Assembly (NCBI GenBank): GCA_020247545.1
Contig: JADCIX010000016.1
Span: 52,754 to 116,753, forward strand
Length of the DNA: 64,000 nt
From: Rhodocyclaceae bacterium
GTDB taxonomy: Bacteria > Pseudomonadota > Gammaproteobacteria > Burkholderiales > Usitatibacteraceae
Reading direction: 5' to 3'
In this document: positions 56,692 through 64,000 of the stretch, in pieces
Position numbering within the stretch: position 1 is the first letter of the stretch
Layout of the letters: every line of letters begins with the position of its first letter
The notes under the pieces: model-generated
Database searches by the model: none
What the model was told of the DNA's origin: nothing
What the model saw: the letters and a program-made list of their open reading frames with translations, nothing else
Program-made: the position numbers and the translations under genes

Positions 56692-57645
56692 ATGAACGGC
56701 GGGAATTCTTCACCAGTGGTAGCCCGATCGGCGGACGCGATGTCGGTGAAGCTCAAGCCTTTTTCGGTTCCCGTTTTTCTCGCGGGAATCGGAGGCGGTA
56801 TTACGCTGCTGCTGGCACTGTTCGAGCCCAGGATTAGCGGCGAGCTTGGGTTTGTTGGTCGACTGCTTTTCTTCGCCTTGCACATCGGCCCTGCGTTCGC
56901 TGTCGCGTGGCCGCTCACAGGCTGGCTGTTTAGCCTGAAGCTAACCCGTGGCGTTTGGCCTTGGATAACGGTGGCGGCGGCCGGTTTCTTGTCTGGACTG
57001 ATTGTGGCACCCTGGTCAGTTGTTCTTGAGCACTTGTTCAACGTTGTGGAAACCAGCGCCGCGATCTCAGAAGCCCCGTTCACTGTTTGGACAGAAGTCA
57101 CCCAAGACCTGCTCGCCGTGCCACCGAAGACGACAGCCGTCTGGCTCGCGGTCAACTCTGCTATTGCATGGAGGATGCAGCTCACTGCCAGTGGCCGAGA
57201 ATCAACGCCGGATCGTGAGCCGCCGCTTGCGCCTGCTGCCGACACGAGTTCACTGTTTGCTCGCGTTCCCGCTAGACTGGGGCGCGACGTGATGTTCCTC
57301 GAGGCACAGGAACACTACTTGCGTGTTGTCCTCTTCGGAGGCGAGCAGTTACTCTTGCACGGATTGGCTAACGCCATCATGGAGATCGATGCAGACGGCA
57401 CCAAGGGAATGTTGGTACATCGGTCATACTGGGTCAGTTGGGCGCATGTCGTGCGAGTTGCTGTCGACAGTACCGGCGGTTATGCGGAACTCGCAAACGG
57501 AGCGCGGATTCCTGTAAGCCGTCGTCGCGCCGCTGCGGTGCGAGCGGCTTTTCACAACTTACCAATTAACAGCCCGACAAAAATCGATGGGGAGAGCGCT
57601 CGACTCAACCAGCCTACGGTCGGGGTTGGCGCATCAAGACGCTGA
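56692..57645 (+). CDS. Membrane-anchored LytTR-domain transcriptional regulator
   Basis: A 317-residue protein. The first about 170 residues form roughly four membrane segments (VPVFLAGIGGGITLLLALF; LLFFALHIGPAFAVAWPLTG; WITVAAAGFLSGLIVAPW). The C-terminal LytTR DNA-binding domain covers about 205-295, with VMFLEAQEHYLRVVL, LVHRSYWVSWAHV and IPVSRRRAAAVR. No receiver domain is present, so it probably senses a membrane signal directly. GAGGG lies upstream of the ATG. The divergent outer-membrane barrel gene 110 bases away is the likely target, by position. Confidence 0.88.
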   Translation: MNGGNSSPVVARSADAMSVKLKPFSVPVFLAGIGGGITLLLALFEPRISGELGFVGRLLFFALHIGPAFAVAWPLTGWLFSLKLTRGVWPWITVAAAGFLSGLIVAPWSVVLEHLFNVVETSAAISEAPFTVWTEVTQDLLAVPPKTTAVWLAVNSAIAWRMQLTASGRESTPDREPPLAPAADTSSLFARVPARLGRDVMFLEAQEHYLRVVLFGGEQLLLHGLANAIMEIDADGTKGMLVHRSYWVSWAHVVRVAVDSTGGYAELANGARIPVSRRRAAAVRAAFHNLPINSPTKIDGESARLNQPTVGVGASRR

Positions 57646-57684
57646 ACGCACAACTTTAGAACCGGCTCGCTCATAGACAGCCCC

Positions 57685-58495
57685 TCAGCTACCCGCCTTC
57701 AGCCCCAGACTTTCGTCCTTCATCTTGCTGAGCAAGCGAGCTAAGCGCCGACGAGGATCAAGCAGCGGGTCGGTGATGTGAGTCAGGAAAGACTTGGCTG
57801 AGGCATCGATTTCTTCTGTTCCAATTTGCACGGCCCCATGAAGAACAAACGGCGGAAGGAAGTTCCGCCCGATGGTTGAGCGATCATTCAGCGCCAGTAC
57901 CATCGTACGAGCCAGCGCCTGTCGAGAGACCCTTCTCAGAAGCAAGTCCCCTGGCTTCATTTTCCGCGCGGGATCGGAACCTGAGGTATCGTCTAGCATC
58001 ATTGGACGAAGGGCCGTCCATTCTAGGCCGGACCGAGCTAGTAGAGACTCTCTGCGTGTGCGATCGATCATGGAGTGGCGCACCTGTGTGATGCTGAGCA
58101 ATGCCCGTCCCCACCACGGTATGGATGACCAACTTTCGCCCGCACCAAAAGCGCTGACGTAAACAATCCGCCGAATCTACAGCGATTTCATGGCCTGCAC
58201 GATCGCCTCAACGAATCGGGAGGCGAGGTTTAATGGTGCCACTGGCATGGCGAAGGGTGATCGACTTTGCCGCGGATATGCCCGGGCTGACCGCCGCCGC
58301 GTCTGCACCGACCAGTGCCAGAGCTACGTCCTTCGGCTGCGTGGGGTCGCCGATCGAATGTACGTATGCCGGGTCAAGTTGCGATGCTGCGGCTTGGGAT
58401 CTAACAAATGCATGCACCATCCAGCCCGCCTCATTCGCAAGCCTGCAGACATGTTCGCCGGTTGCACCCGACGCACCGAAGACAACCAGCTTCAT
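57685..58495 (-). pseudogene. NAD(P)-binding oxidoreductase pseudogene (NmrA/SDR-like)
   Basis: The 5' half (58495 down to about 58230) reads MKLVVFGASGATGEHVCRLA with the Rossmann motif. A frame change occurs at about 58230. The continuing frame gives LASRFVEAIVQAMKSL, an in-frame TAG at about 58180, then IRRIVYVSAFGAGESW and, to 57685, LARSGLEWTALRPMMLDD. These pieces are in the right order for an NmrA-like NAD(P)H-binding protein. At least one frameshift and one nonsense codon inactivate it. It lies ten bases after the dioxygenase-like gene on the same strand. Confidence 0.75.
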
Positions 58496-58504
58496 AGCTA
58501 CTCC

Positions 58505-59188
58505 TTAAACATCAGGAAGGACCACATCGAAAGTGCCGGCGGGATGGGCCCCTTCAACCGCCGCTAAACGGACCAGCATCCGGACGCGCAACTGCGGGTC
58601 GGCTATCCTGCTGACGAAGCTGTCGCGCCCATTGCCTGGGTCGCCAGCAAACCAGACTTCGGTTGCTAATGGAGACAGGCCTGCGCCAGAAACCCGAAGG
58701 AGAATATGGGCCGCGCGCTTGATCAAGCCGGCGTAGCGCGCGTAGCCCTTGGGCCGAATGGTGGTGAATCCGTAGCGACCTACAGCGTCGGTGCTGACTG
58801 CGCCGTATCCTGCAAAGCTCGGATCTTTATCGGTCGCAGTCTCGACGACGTAATGGCCGCAGGCGTCAACCTGCCAAATTTCCACTCGAACCCCGGAAAG
58901 AGCTTGTCCTGCTGTGTTCAGCACACGGCCGCTCAAACTGATTTTTTCGCCCTCGCAGTGTTTTTCGCTAGGCCCGATCGTCAAATCGCTTCCCTCCGGC
59001 AACGGATTCAGCGCTTTGGCCCCGAACAATTGCAATCCCATTGGCTGCGGCGGGTAGAAGGGGCCGACAGTGACCGCTGGTGAGGGCTTAAGCCTGGCCG
59101 AAGCGCCTGCAACCAGTGGTGCCAACATGAGTATCCGCGCGAGCCAGCGGATGAATTTGCGGCGACCATCATGTGAAAATTGCATCAT
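58505..59188 (-). CDS. Intradiol dioxygenase-like exported protein lacking one metal His
   Basis: About 227 residues. A twin-arginine-like signal (GRRKFIRWLARILML) precedes a domain of the intradiol ring-cleavage dioxygenase family (LSGRVLNTAGQALSGVRVEI, WQVDACGHY, FAGYGAVSTDAVGRYGFTTI, AHILLRVSG). Functional enzymes bind Fe(III) through two Tyr and two His, the latter usually as H-I-H. Here the second His is Leu (HIL), so catalysis is doubtful. Of two adjacent ATG codons I use 59188. It is divergent from an AraC remnant and upstream of an oxidoreductase pseudogene, suggesting a decaying catabolic locus. Confidence 0.8.
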   Translation of the reverse strand: MMQFSHDGRRKFIRWLARILMLAPLVAGASARLKPSPAVTVGPFYPPQPMGLQLFGAKALNPLPEGSDLTIGPSEKHCEGEKISLSGRVLNTAGQALSGVRVEIWQVDACGHYVVETATDKDPSFAGYGAVSTDAVGRYGFTTIRPKGYARYAGLIKRAAHILLRVSGAGLSPLATEVWFAGDPGNGRDSFVSRIADPQLRVRMLVRLAAVEGAHPAGTFDVVLPDV

Positions 59189-59205
59189 GGTTGTAACGGA
59201 GACGA

Positions 59206-59588
59206 TTGATGGCCTCAAGGATAGCTTTCAAGCCATCGCAACGCGCGCCCGAAAGTCCCTCACTTGATGCAGAGCGTTCACCCAAAGCGCAGCTAATCGG
59301 GCAGGTTCTGGAGACTTTGCGTTTTCAGGGATGGTTTTTTGCATCAGCGAGCTGCGAGCACCCTGGGCGTTCAAGCTCCCTGGCAATCGCTTGGCCGCGC
59401 TGCATGCGGTGCTGGATGGAGAGTGCGTTGTCCATCTCGCCGGTCAGAAAGACTACGCCCGGCTCAGTGCTGGAGAGATCGTTCTCCTGGCCCGCGATCA
59501 TGTACACGTCGTCGCAGACCGTCCGGGCAGAGCAGCCGTTCCGGTTGAGGCTGTGGCTGCCGATCGGTTTGCATCCGCGCCCCACTAA
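59206..59588 (+). pseudogene. Truncated, frameshifted AraC-type regulator remnant
   Basis: The frame from 59206 gives LIGQVLETLRFQGWFF. At a run of six T (about 59335-59340) the homology continues in another frame with CISELRAPWAFKLPGNRLAA and HAVLDGECVVHLAGQKDYAR. This cupin sensor domain is typical of one AraC subgroup. Seven T would restore a single frame (GWFFCISELRAPW), so one base has been lost or missed in sequencing. The DNA-binding HTH domain is absent: the frame stops at 59588 and nothing like it follows. It is divergent from the dioxygenase-like gene. Confidence 0.65.
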
Positions 59589-59773
59589 GAATACAGGGGG
59601 CCTGAAAACCTGGCGCGATAGACGCGGCTATTCTGCCGTGCGCAACGCCTCTGCCTGGTTCGCGGCCCAACGGAACAAATGGGCGCAGGTACGATGCATT
59701 CGTCACAAACGCTAGATTTGGCGGGGCGTTCAAGTCATAAACGGGTGAAATCACCGGTGGATAAAGGAGTTTG

Positions 59774-60604
59774 CTACTTTGCTCTGCCAGATTGGCAGCT
59801 CGGACACCAGTAGATACCGCGCCCACCGAGGTTCTGACGCTGCACCTTCGTCTTGCAAATATGGCAAGGCTCGCCGTCGCGGTCGAACACCCAATGCCGA
59901 TAGCGACCGAATGCCCAGCCGCAGCGTCGCAGGTGATCGGCGAGTGTCAGATCGTTGGTGATACCTGCGGTTTGATAAGACTGACGGGAGAGCGCTAAGG
60001 CGGCTTGCGCGAGTTCGCGACGCTGGTCTCGGTTGAGCTCTGCCATGCTGGCATTGGGTGTGATGCGCGCAATGAACAAAATCTCGCTTCGCAGGTAGTT
60101 GCCGACGCCGGCGAGAAACGCCTGATCGAGCAGAAGACCCGCCAAGGATTTTCGGCCGAACCGCGGCTGCTCGATGTGCGCAAGCACCCGTGCCTCTGTA
60201 GTTGCGTCGTCAAGTAACTCCACGCCCAACTTTTGGATGTAGTTGTGTGCGCCAATGCGCGCAGTCGGTAGAACTTCAATCGACGACGCACTGTAGAGAA
60301 TCGCGATTTCAGCGTCGGTATGAATGGCGAGGCGAATCTGTTTGGTCGGGTGCGGACGCGCGCCGTTAGCAATCACGTCCCACTCACCGTACAGCTGGTT
60401 ATGGCTATAGATGGTTTTGCCGCCCTCAAATTGCGTGAGCATTGCTTTGCCGCGCGGCGTAATGTCGAGAATTGTTTTGCCGGTCAGCGCACGCCCGTGC
60501 TGGTAGAGGGATAAGGCAGCGAACTCGACCAGTAGGGCGCGTTTGCCAACGAGCGCTGCGGCGAGAGAGTCAGCCGCCCTTTTGATCTCTGGACCTTCTG
60601 GCAT
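59774..60604 (-). CDS. nei: Endonuclease VIII (Fpg/Nei family DNA glycosylase)
   Basis: Base-excision repair glycosylase/AP lyase removing oxidised pyrimidines. The 276 residues start MPEGPEIKRAADSLAAALVG, with the catalytic Pro2 and Glu3 and the RRAADN-like motif that marks Nei rather than MutM. YSHNQLYGEW and GLLLDQAFLAGVGNYLRSEI are conserved Nei segments. The C-terminal zinc finger has four cysteines (CHICKTKV and WCPSCQS). It lies downstream of the EAL gene on the same strand with 11 bases between. Confidence 0.95.
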   Translation of the reverse strand: MPEGPEIKRAADSLAAALVGKRALLVEFAALSLYQHGRALTGKTILDITPRGKAMLTQFEGGKTIYSHNQLYGEWDVIANGARPHPTKQIRLAIHTDAEIAILYSASSIEVLPTARIGAHNYIQKLGVELLDDATTEARVLAHIEQPRFGRKSLAGLLLDQAFLAGVGNYLRSEILFIARITPNASMAELNRDQRRELAQAALALSRQSYQTAGITNDLTLADHLRRCGWAFGRYRHWVFDRDGEPCHICKTKVQRQNLGGRGIYWCPSCQSGRAK

Positions 60605-60615
60605 CGCTTAATCAA

Positions 60616-61983
60616 CTAGCTGTGCTTCTGAAACCAATCAATGAAGCCGGTCGCAGGAAGCGCGGGGCTGTATGCGTAGCCCTGCGCGAGGTCGCAGCCT
60701 AGTTTCTTTAATTCGCTGATGGTGGCGTCATCTTCAACGCCTTCCGCGACCACTTTCATCCCAAAATCGTGGCACAACGCGATCACAAATTTAACAATCT
60801 TCTGTTCGGCAGCCGATGATGTCAGCTTCTGGATAAATGGTTTGTCAATCTTTAGTTCATCGAGTGGAAGGTTCTTCAAGTAAGACAGGGATGAATAACC
60901 CGTGCCAAAGTCATCTATGGCAACTTTCGCCCCCTGCTCTTTGAGCCTGACGAGAATTTCCGCAGAGCGCACCGAATCGCCGACAGTGGCACCTTCGGTA
61001 ATCTCGAAGGTGATGGTGGAAGGATCGGTATTCCATGTGCCAATTGCCTGCTCTACGGTAGCCGGCAGATCGCCGTCGGCCATGCTCAATGTCGAAAGGT
61101 TGAGGCTGAGCTTTATCAAAATCCCGCGTTTTAGCCAATCGGCTTGCTGCCTCAGGGCGCAGTTGATCACCCAGGTATTGAGGCTGCTGACAATACCACT
61201 CGCTTCGGCGATCCTGACAATCGTGAAGGGCGGCACCATTCCGAAGTCGGGGGCGTGCCAACGTAACAGCGCCTCCGCCGAGACGGGCTTACCCGTTGTA
61301 ATGTTTATTTGCGGCTGAAAATGTAGCTCCAATTGGTTGGTGCGCACCGCCTCGCGCAGCGCGGCTTCCAGTCCCAAATAGATGTCGGAATCGCGCCTGT
61401 CTTCGGCTTGGAACACGTGTTGCGCGAGATCGCGGTGACTGGCGATGCCGACGGCAATGTCGCTGTGGACGATGAGCTCCTCGGCCAGCTCCGCGTGCTC
61501 TGGATAGGTTGCGATACCGACCACCGGGCGCACCTTCACCATTTCGCCGTCAACGGTGAAGCCCTCTTCCAGTGTTTGTTGCACTTTGCCTGCCGCGAGC
61601 AAAGCTTGCGCGGTGCTCTTCAGGTTAGGTAGCAGTATGACGATTTTGTCTTCGGAGACAGCGAGTGCGCGGTCAACCGCGCGTAATACGCTGGGCAGCC
61701 GGCGCAGCGCATGTTTCATGACTTCGAGCGTTGGTATGCCGACCACGGCCTCAAGTTTGTCGGGTCGCACAAGTTGCACCATCAGCAACGCAACGGAGCG
61801 GTTTGACAATCGCGCAAATTGAATTGCGTTACCAATTGCCGTGATCAGTCCGCGCCGGGTTACCGAAAAGTGTTCAGAGGGCGTACTAGTTGTTGCGGGG
61901 GCTGCCGCCCGCATTGCGGTCTCATGCGATGCGGGATGGGGCGGTCCGGGCGGTGTGGCATGATCGGTCATGAACGGCGGCAA
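60616..61983 (-). CDS. EAL-domain cyclic-di-GMP phosphodiesterase with degenerate GGDEF domain
   Basis: A 455-residue cytoplasmic protein. Residues about 45-195 resemble a GGDEF domain, but the active-site loop reads VSEDKIV, so it cannot be a cyclase. The EAL domain (about 205-450) keeps the catalytic set: SAEALLRW, Asn in LSLNLS, Glu in FEITEG, DDFGTGYSS, Lys in LKIDKPF, AEGVED and QGY. It should hydrolyse cyclic di-GMP. A second ATG four codons in is possible. It begins 54 bases after the HD-GYP gene on the same strand, so two phosphodiesterase-type genes are adjacent. Confidence 0.92.
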   Translation of the reverse strand: MPPFMTDHATPPGPPHPASHETAMRAAAPATTSTPSEHFSVTRRGLITAIGNAIQFARLSNRSVALLMVQLVRPDKLEAVVGIPTLEVMKHALRRLPSVLRAVDRALAVSEDKIVILLPNLKSTAQALLAAGKVQQTLEEGFTVDGEMVKVRPVVGIATYPEHAELAEELIVHSDIAVGIASHRDLAQHVFQAEDRRDSDIYLGLEAALREAVRTNQLELHFQPQINITTGKPVSAEALLRWHAPDFGMVPPFTIVRIAEASGIVSSLNTWVINCALRQQADWLKRGILIKLSLNLSTLSMADGDLPATVEQAIGTWNTDPSTITFEITEGATVGDSVRSAEILVRLKEQGAKVAIDDFGTGYSSLSYLKNLPLDELKIDKPFIQKLTSSAAEQKIVKFVIALCHDFGMKVVAEGVEDDATISELKKLGCDLAQGYAYSPALPATGFIDWFQKHS

Positions 61984-62037
61984 GAAGAAATGGGGTGCCT
62001 CAGAGAACTGCTTGGTTGTCCCTCGTGGTACCGTTTA

Positions 62038-63717
62038 CTAGGTGAGGTAGAACTCGCTTGGATCAATCCCAAAGGCATTGCTTGGCAGCCCGCGCCTGAT
62101 AGAAACGGGATTTTCCGAAACATCATAGAGCAGGTCCTTGACACTTGGGTGTTTGCGCATTGTCTTGTCTGGATCAGTGACAATCAGCACTTTCGGCCGC
62201 AACCGTTTTTGCCTGTTGTGGGAAACAATCACCGCAACCTCTCCAGTTGAGAGCAATACAAGGCTGCCCACCGGGAAGACGCCGATCGATTGGATGAAGT
62301 GGTCGACCATATCGGCTTGGAAAAGGGTTCCGCTCCAATTAGACAGCATTTGCAAAGCATCATGGGGGGACGCCGGCTGGGCGTAGGGGCGTTTCTTGGT
62401 GATGGCAGCGTAAGTGTCCGCAATCGCCGACATCTTGCCGTAAATGCTTATGTTCTTTCCTGTGAGGCCATACGGGTATCCCGAGCCGTCCATGCGTTCA
62501 TGGTGTTGGGCGACGCCCTCTGTGACATCTGCACTAACACCGGGAGTTTGGCCGAGTATCTCCATACTATACAAAACGTGACGCTTCATTTCTTTGAACT
62601 CATCGGGCGTCAGAGTTGTGTTCTTTTCCAACATCTCCTTCGGGATGCGAATCTTGCCTAAGTCGAGTAGCAGCCCCATTACGCCGAGACACCCCAGTTG
62701 CTCCTTCGGAAAACCGAGGTGTCGGCCAAATGCAACCAAATTGACCGCCACACTCAGGCCGTGGTCATAGGTCACAGTGCTCTGTTCTCGCATACGTGCA
62801 ACCCACATCATTGCGTCCGGATTGCGCACCATGCTGTCGATCATATCCTCGATGACGTTTTCAACGACGTCTATTTGCATTTGATTGCCAGAACGAATGT
62901 CTTTGACAACGCGCTGCAATAAATCTTGTGTTTTGGCAAATGCAGCCGTTGCCGCCCCAAGTTCCGACTCGACCGCTTGTTTGTCTTCATAGATGGTGAG
63001 TTGCACCGTTTCGGGGATGAACGAGGGGCGCGCCATCGGCGGCGGCGCGCTGGCTTTGGCACCATACTGATCGTAGTCGAACTCATCCTTTGGCGCTGAT
63101 GAAAACAGGCTTTTCACATCCTGCTTGAGTTGACCAATCAAGCTGCGGAAACGACCAGTCACCCCCGGCTCATCAGCCCGATCCTGACTCACAAGCGAAC
63201 CCCTTGGGGGCATAAGGCCCTGAGCGGGTGAGTTCTCAGGAGCGTAGCGTTTTGCGTCGCGCTGGCTAATCGGCAGTGCGAATTCATCGGGCTTTGCGCG
63301 CTGTGGTCCTGCCGCAGCGGGTTTCCCCGAGCTCGAGGCTTGGAAGGGGCCGGTCGTATTTGGGTTCCCGGTATTGCTGGCAAAGCGCGCTGAAGCCTGC
63401 GCCTGGTTTGCCGCACGTAGTTCTTCAATGGTGAGAGGCTTTGGTGCTGCGGTTCGATTCACCACCACGATTGGATCGGTTCCAAGATCGCGCTTTGTTG
63501 GCACCTCTTTCTTCTGCGGTTTCTGCTCAAACTCGGGGCCGCTGGATCGTACCGGATCGATCAATACCCACTGACAATGCGCCTGTAGTTGCGCAATTTC
63601 TTCCGCGTTTTCAAGGATGAAGCCTTGCAGCAAGAAGGGGGTATCCATCCATGGGCGATCAAGGTCGGCGACAAACATACCTACCTTTAGGTCCTTAACA
63701 GCCGTCTTTTGCAACAT
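62038..63717 (-). CDS. HD-GYP domain protein with DUF3391, altered HD motif
   Basis: About 559 residues. The N-terminus is a DUF3391 domain (VKDLKVGMFVADLDRPWMDT). A long Pro/Ala-rich linker (about 75-200) comes next, then an HD-GYP domain (about 275-460), and last a beta-rich tail. HHERMDGSGYP is intact, but the HD dyad reads LLLDLGK, with Leu replacing the metal-binding His, so phosphodiesterase activity is uncertain. The ATG at 63717 matches family starts; a TTG six codons upstream is also open. Co-directional with the EAL gene. Confidence 0.9.
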   Translation of the reverse strand: MLQKTAVKDLKVGMFVADLDRPWMDTPFLLQGFILENAEEIAQLQAHCQWVLIDPVRSSGPEFEQKPQKKEVPTKRDLGTDPIVVVNRTAAPKPLTIEELRAANQAQASARFASNTGNPNTTGPFQASSSGKPAAAGPQRAKPDEFALPISQRDAKRYAPENSPAQGLMPPRGSLVSQDRADEPGVTGRFRSLIGQLKQDVKSLFSSAPKDEFDYDQYGAKASAPPPMARPSFIPETVQLTIYEDKQAVESELGAATAAFAKTQDLLQRVVKDIRSGNQMQIDVVENVIEDMIDSMVRNPDAMMWVARMREQSTVTYDHGLSVAVNLVAFGRHLGFPKEQLGCLGVMGLLLDLGKIRIPKEMLEKNTTLTPDEFKEMKRHVLYSMEILGQTPGVSADVTEGVAQHHERMDGSGYPYGLTGKNISIYGKMSAIADTYAAITKKRPYAQPASPHDALQMLSNWSGTLFQADMVDHFIQSIGVFPVGSLVLLSTGEVAVIVSHNRQKRLRPKVLIVTDPDKTMRKHPSVKDLLYDVSENPVSIRRGLPSNAFGIDPSEFYLT

Positions 63718-63761
63718 AGAAGCAGCAGTTCCCAAAAAAGTAATGGACGTGGCGGGTGTAC

Positions 63762-63777
63762 TGTCCGGAACCGGACA
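63762..63777. promoter_or_regulatory. Perfect palindrome upstream of the HD-GYP gene
   Basis: TGTCCGGAACCGGACA (63762-63777) is a perfect 16-bp palindrome, 45 bases upstream of the HD-GYP start. The size and symmetry suit a dimeric regulator. It might instead relate to the end of the insertion element to the right. The binding protein is unknown. Confidence 0.45.
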
Positions 63778-63862
63778 TTTAACAATATTTCACATTATAG
63801 ACAACGTGACGGAGATGGGCTGCTAAAAATGGGTGCACTTCTGTTCAAATCGGTGCATACCC

Positions 63863-64000
63863 TCATGGCACTACCTTAAGCGATTTTCGCGCTTCGAGGA
63901 TAGCGGCTCGGGCTTGATCACGTGGGACTGTCAAGTAGGCATGCGTTGTTGGTCGTCGCTTTACGGCATGAGGCTCTATTCGGTCTGGTCGATGCGCAAT
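63863..64000 (-). CDS. C-terminal end of an IS4-like transposase (runs off the window)
   Basis: Reading inward from the right edge on the minus strand gives 45 residues ending at TGA 63863-63865. They include RPDRIEPHAVKRRPTTHAYL and then TVPRDQARAAILEARK. This basic segment closely resembles the C-terminus of IS4-family DDE transposases as I know them. The rest of the gene and one element end lie outside the window; the near end should fall between 63780 and 63860 but I cannot place it. No N-terminal or catalytic residues are visible. Confidence 0.6.
   Translation of the reverse strand: MAHRPDRIEPHAVKRRPTTHAYLTVPRDQARAAILEARKSLKVVP

Noticed and set aside
59590..59773. A DNA-binding half for the AraC remnant or another small gene
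   Set aside because: No helix-turn-helix sequence is visible in any frame; the stretch holds nothing I can support.

Overview
This window is chromosomal DNA from a betaproteobacterium, judged by gene content and order. One block runs exbB-exbD-lpxK-trm112-kdsB-adk, one runs yhbY/rlmE-ftsH-folP, and one runs fur/bamE-dapB-carA-carB-greA. All three arrangements are typical of that class. No rRNA, tRNA or replication origin was recognised, and I cannot name a genus.

Layout. 0-12.6 kb is housekeeping: xseA, an ExbB/ExbD proton channel, lipid A and KDO genes, adenylate kinase, a pyrophosphate-type phosphofructokinase, yhbY/rlmE/ftsH/folP and a membrane diguanylate cyclase. 12.7-17.2 kb is an RND efflux pump on the minus strand. 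17.6-29.2 kb is a complete type I-E CRISPR-Cas locus: a WYL-domain regulator, cas3, cas8e, cas11, cas7e, cas5e, cas6e, a DUF433/DUF5615 toxin-antitoxin-like pair embedded in the operon, cas1, cas2, a leader, and an array of 12 perfect 29-bp repeats followed by two decayed ones. 29.2-38.3 kb holds gluQ, a LysR regulator divergent from two pirins, three YceI proteins and a cytochrome b561, then an FMN reductase, a thioredoxin and a BAAT-type hydrolase. 38.4-53.1 kb holds a short PutA, a secreted RNase with a barstar-like inhibitor, fur, bamE, dapB, carAB with an attenuator-like leader, greA, an epimerase and a proton-pumping pyrophosphatase. 53.2-64 kb holds an acyl-CoA synthetase, three decaying genes (alpha/beta hydrolase, NAD(P)-binding oxidoreductase, AraC-type regulator), an intradiol dioxygenase-like protein lacking one metal histidine, a LytTR regulator beside an outer-membrane barrel, nei, an EAL protein and an HD-GYP protein. 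At the right edge is the end of an IS4-like transposase.

How the genes fit together. The CRISPR locus looks complete and possibly active: interference, processing and adaptation genes are intact and the leader-side repeats are identical. Its unusual part is the toxin-antitoxin-like pair between cas6e and cas1, joined by a stop/start overlap. Pyrophosphate-dependent phosphofructokinase and proton-pumping pyrophosphatase together suggest pyrophosphate is used as an energy currency. Three cyclic-di-GMP genes (one cyclase, one EAL, one HD-GYP) suggest active second-messenger signalling. A covarying 38-bp stem-loop repeat occurs between genes at 36.5 and 38.3 kb, with a weaker copy near 49.7 kb.
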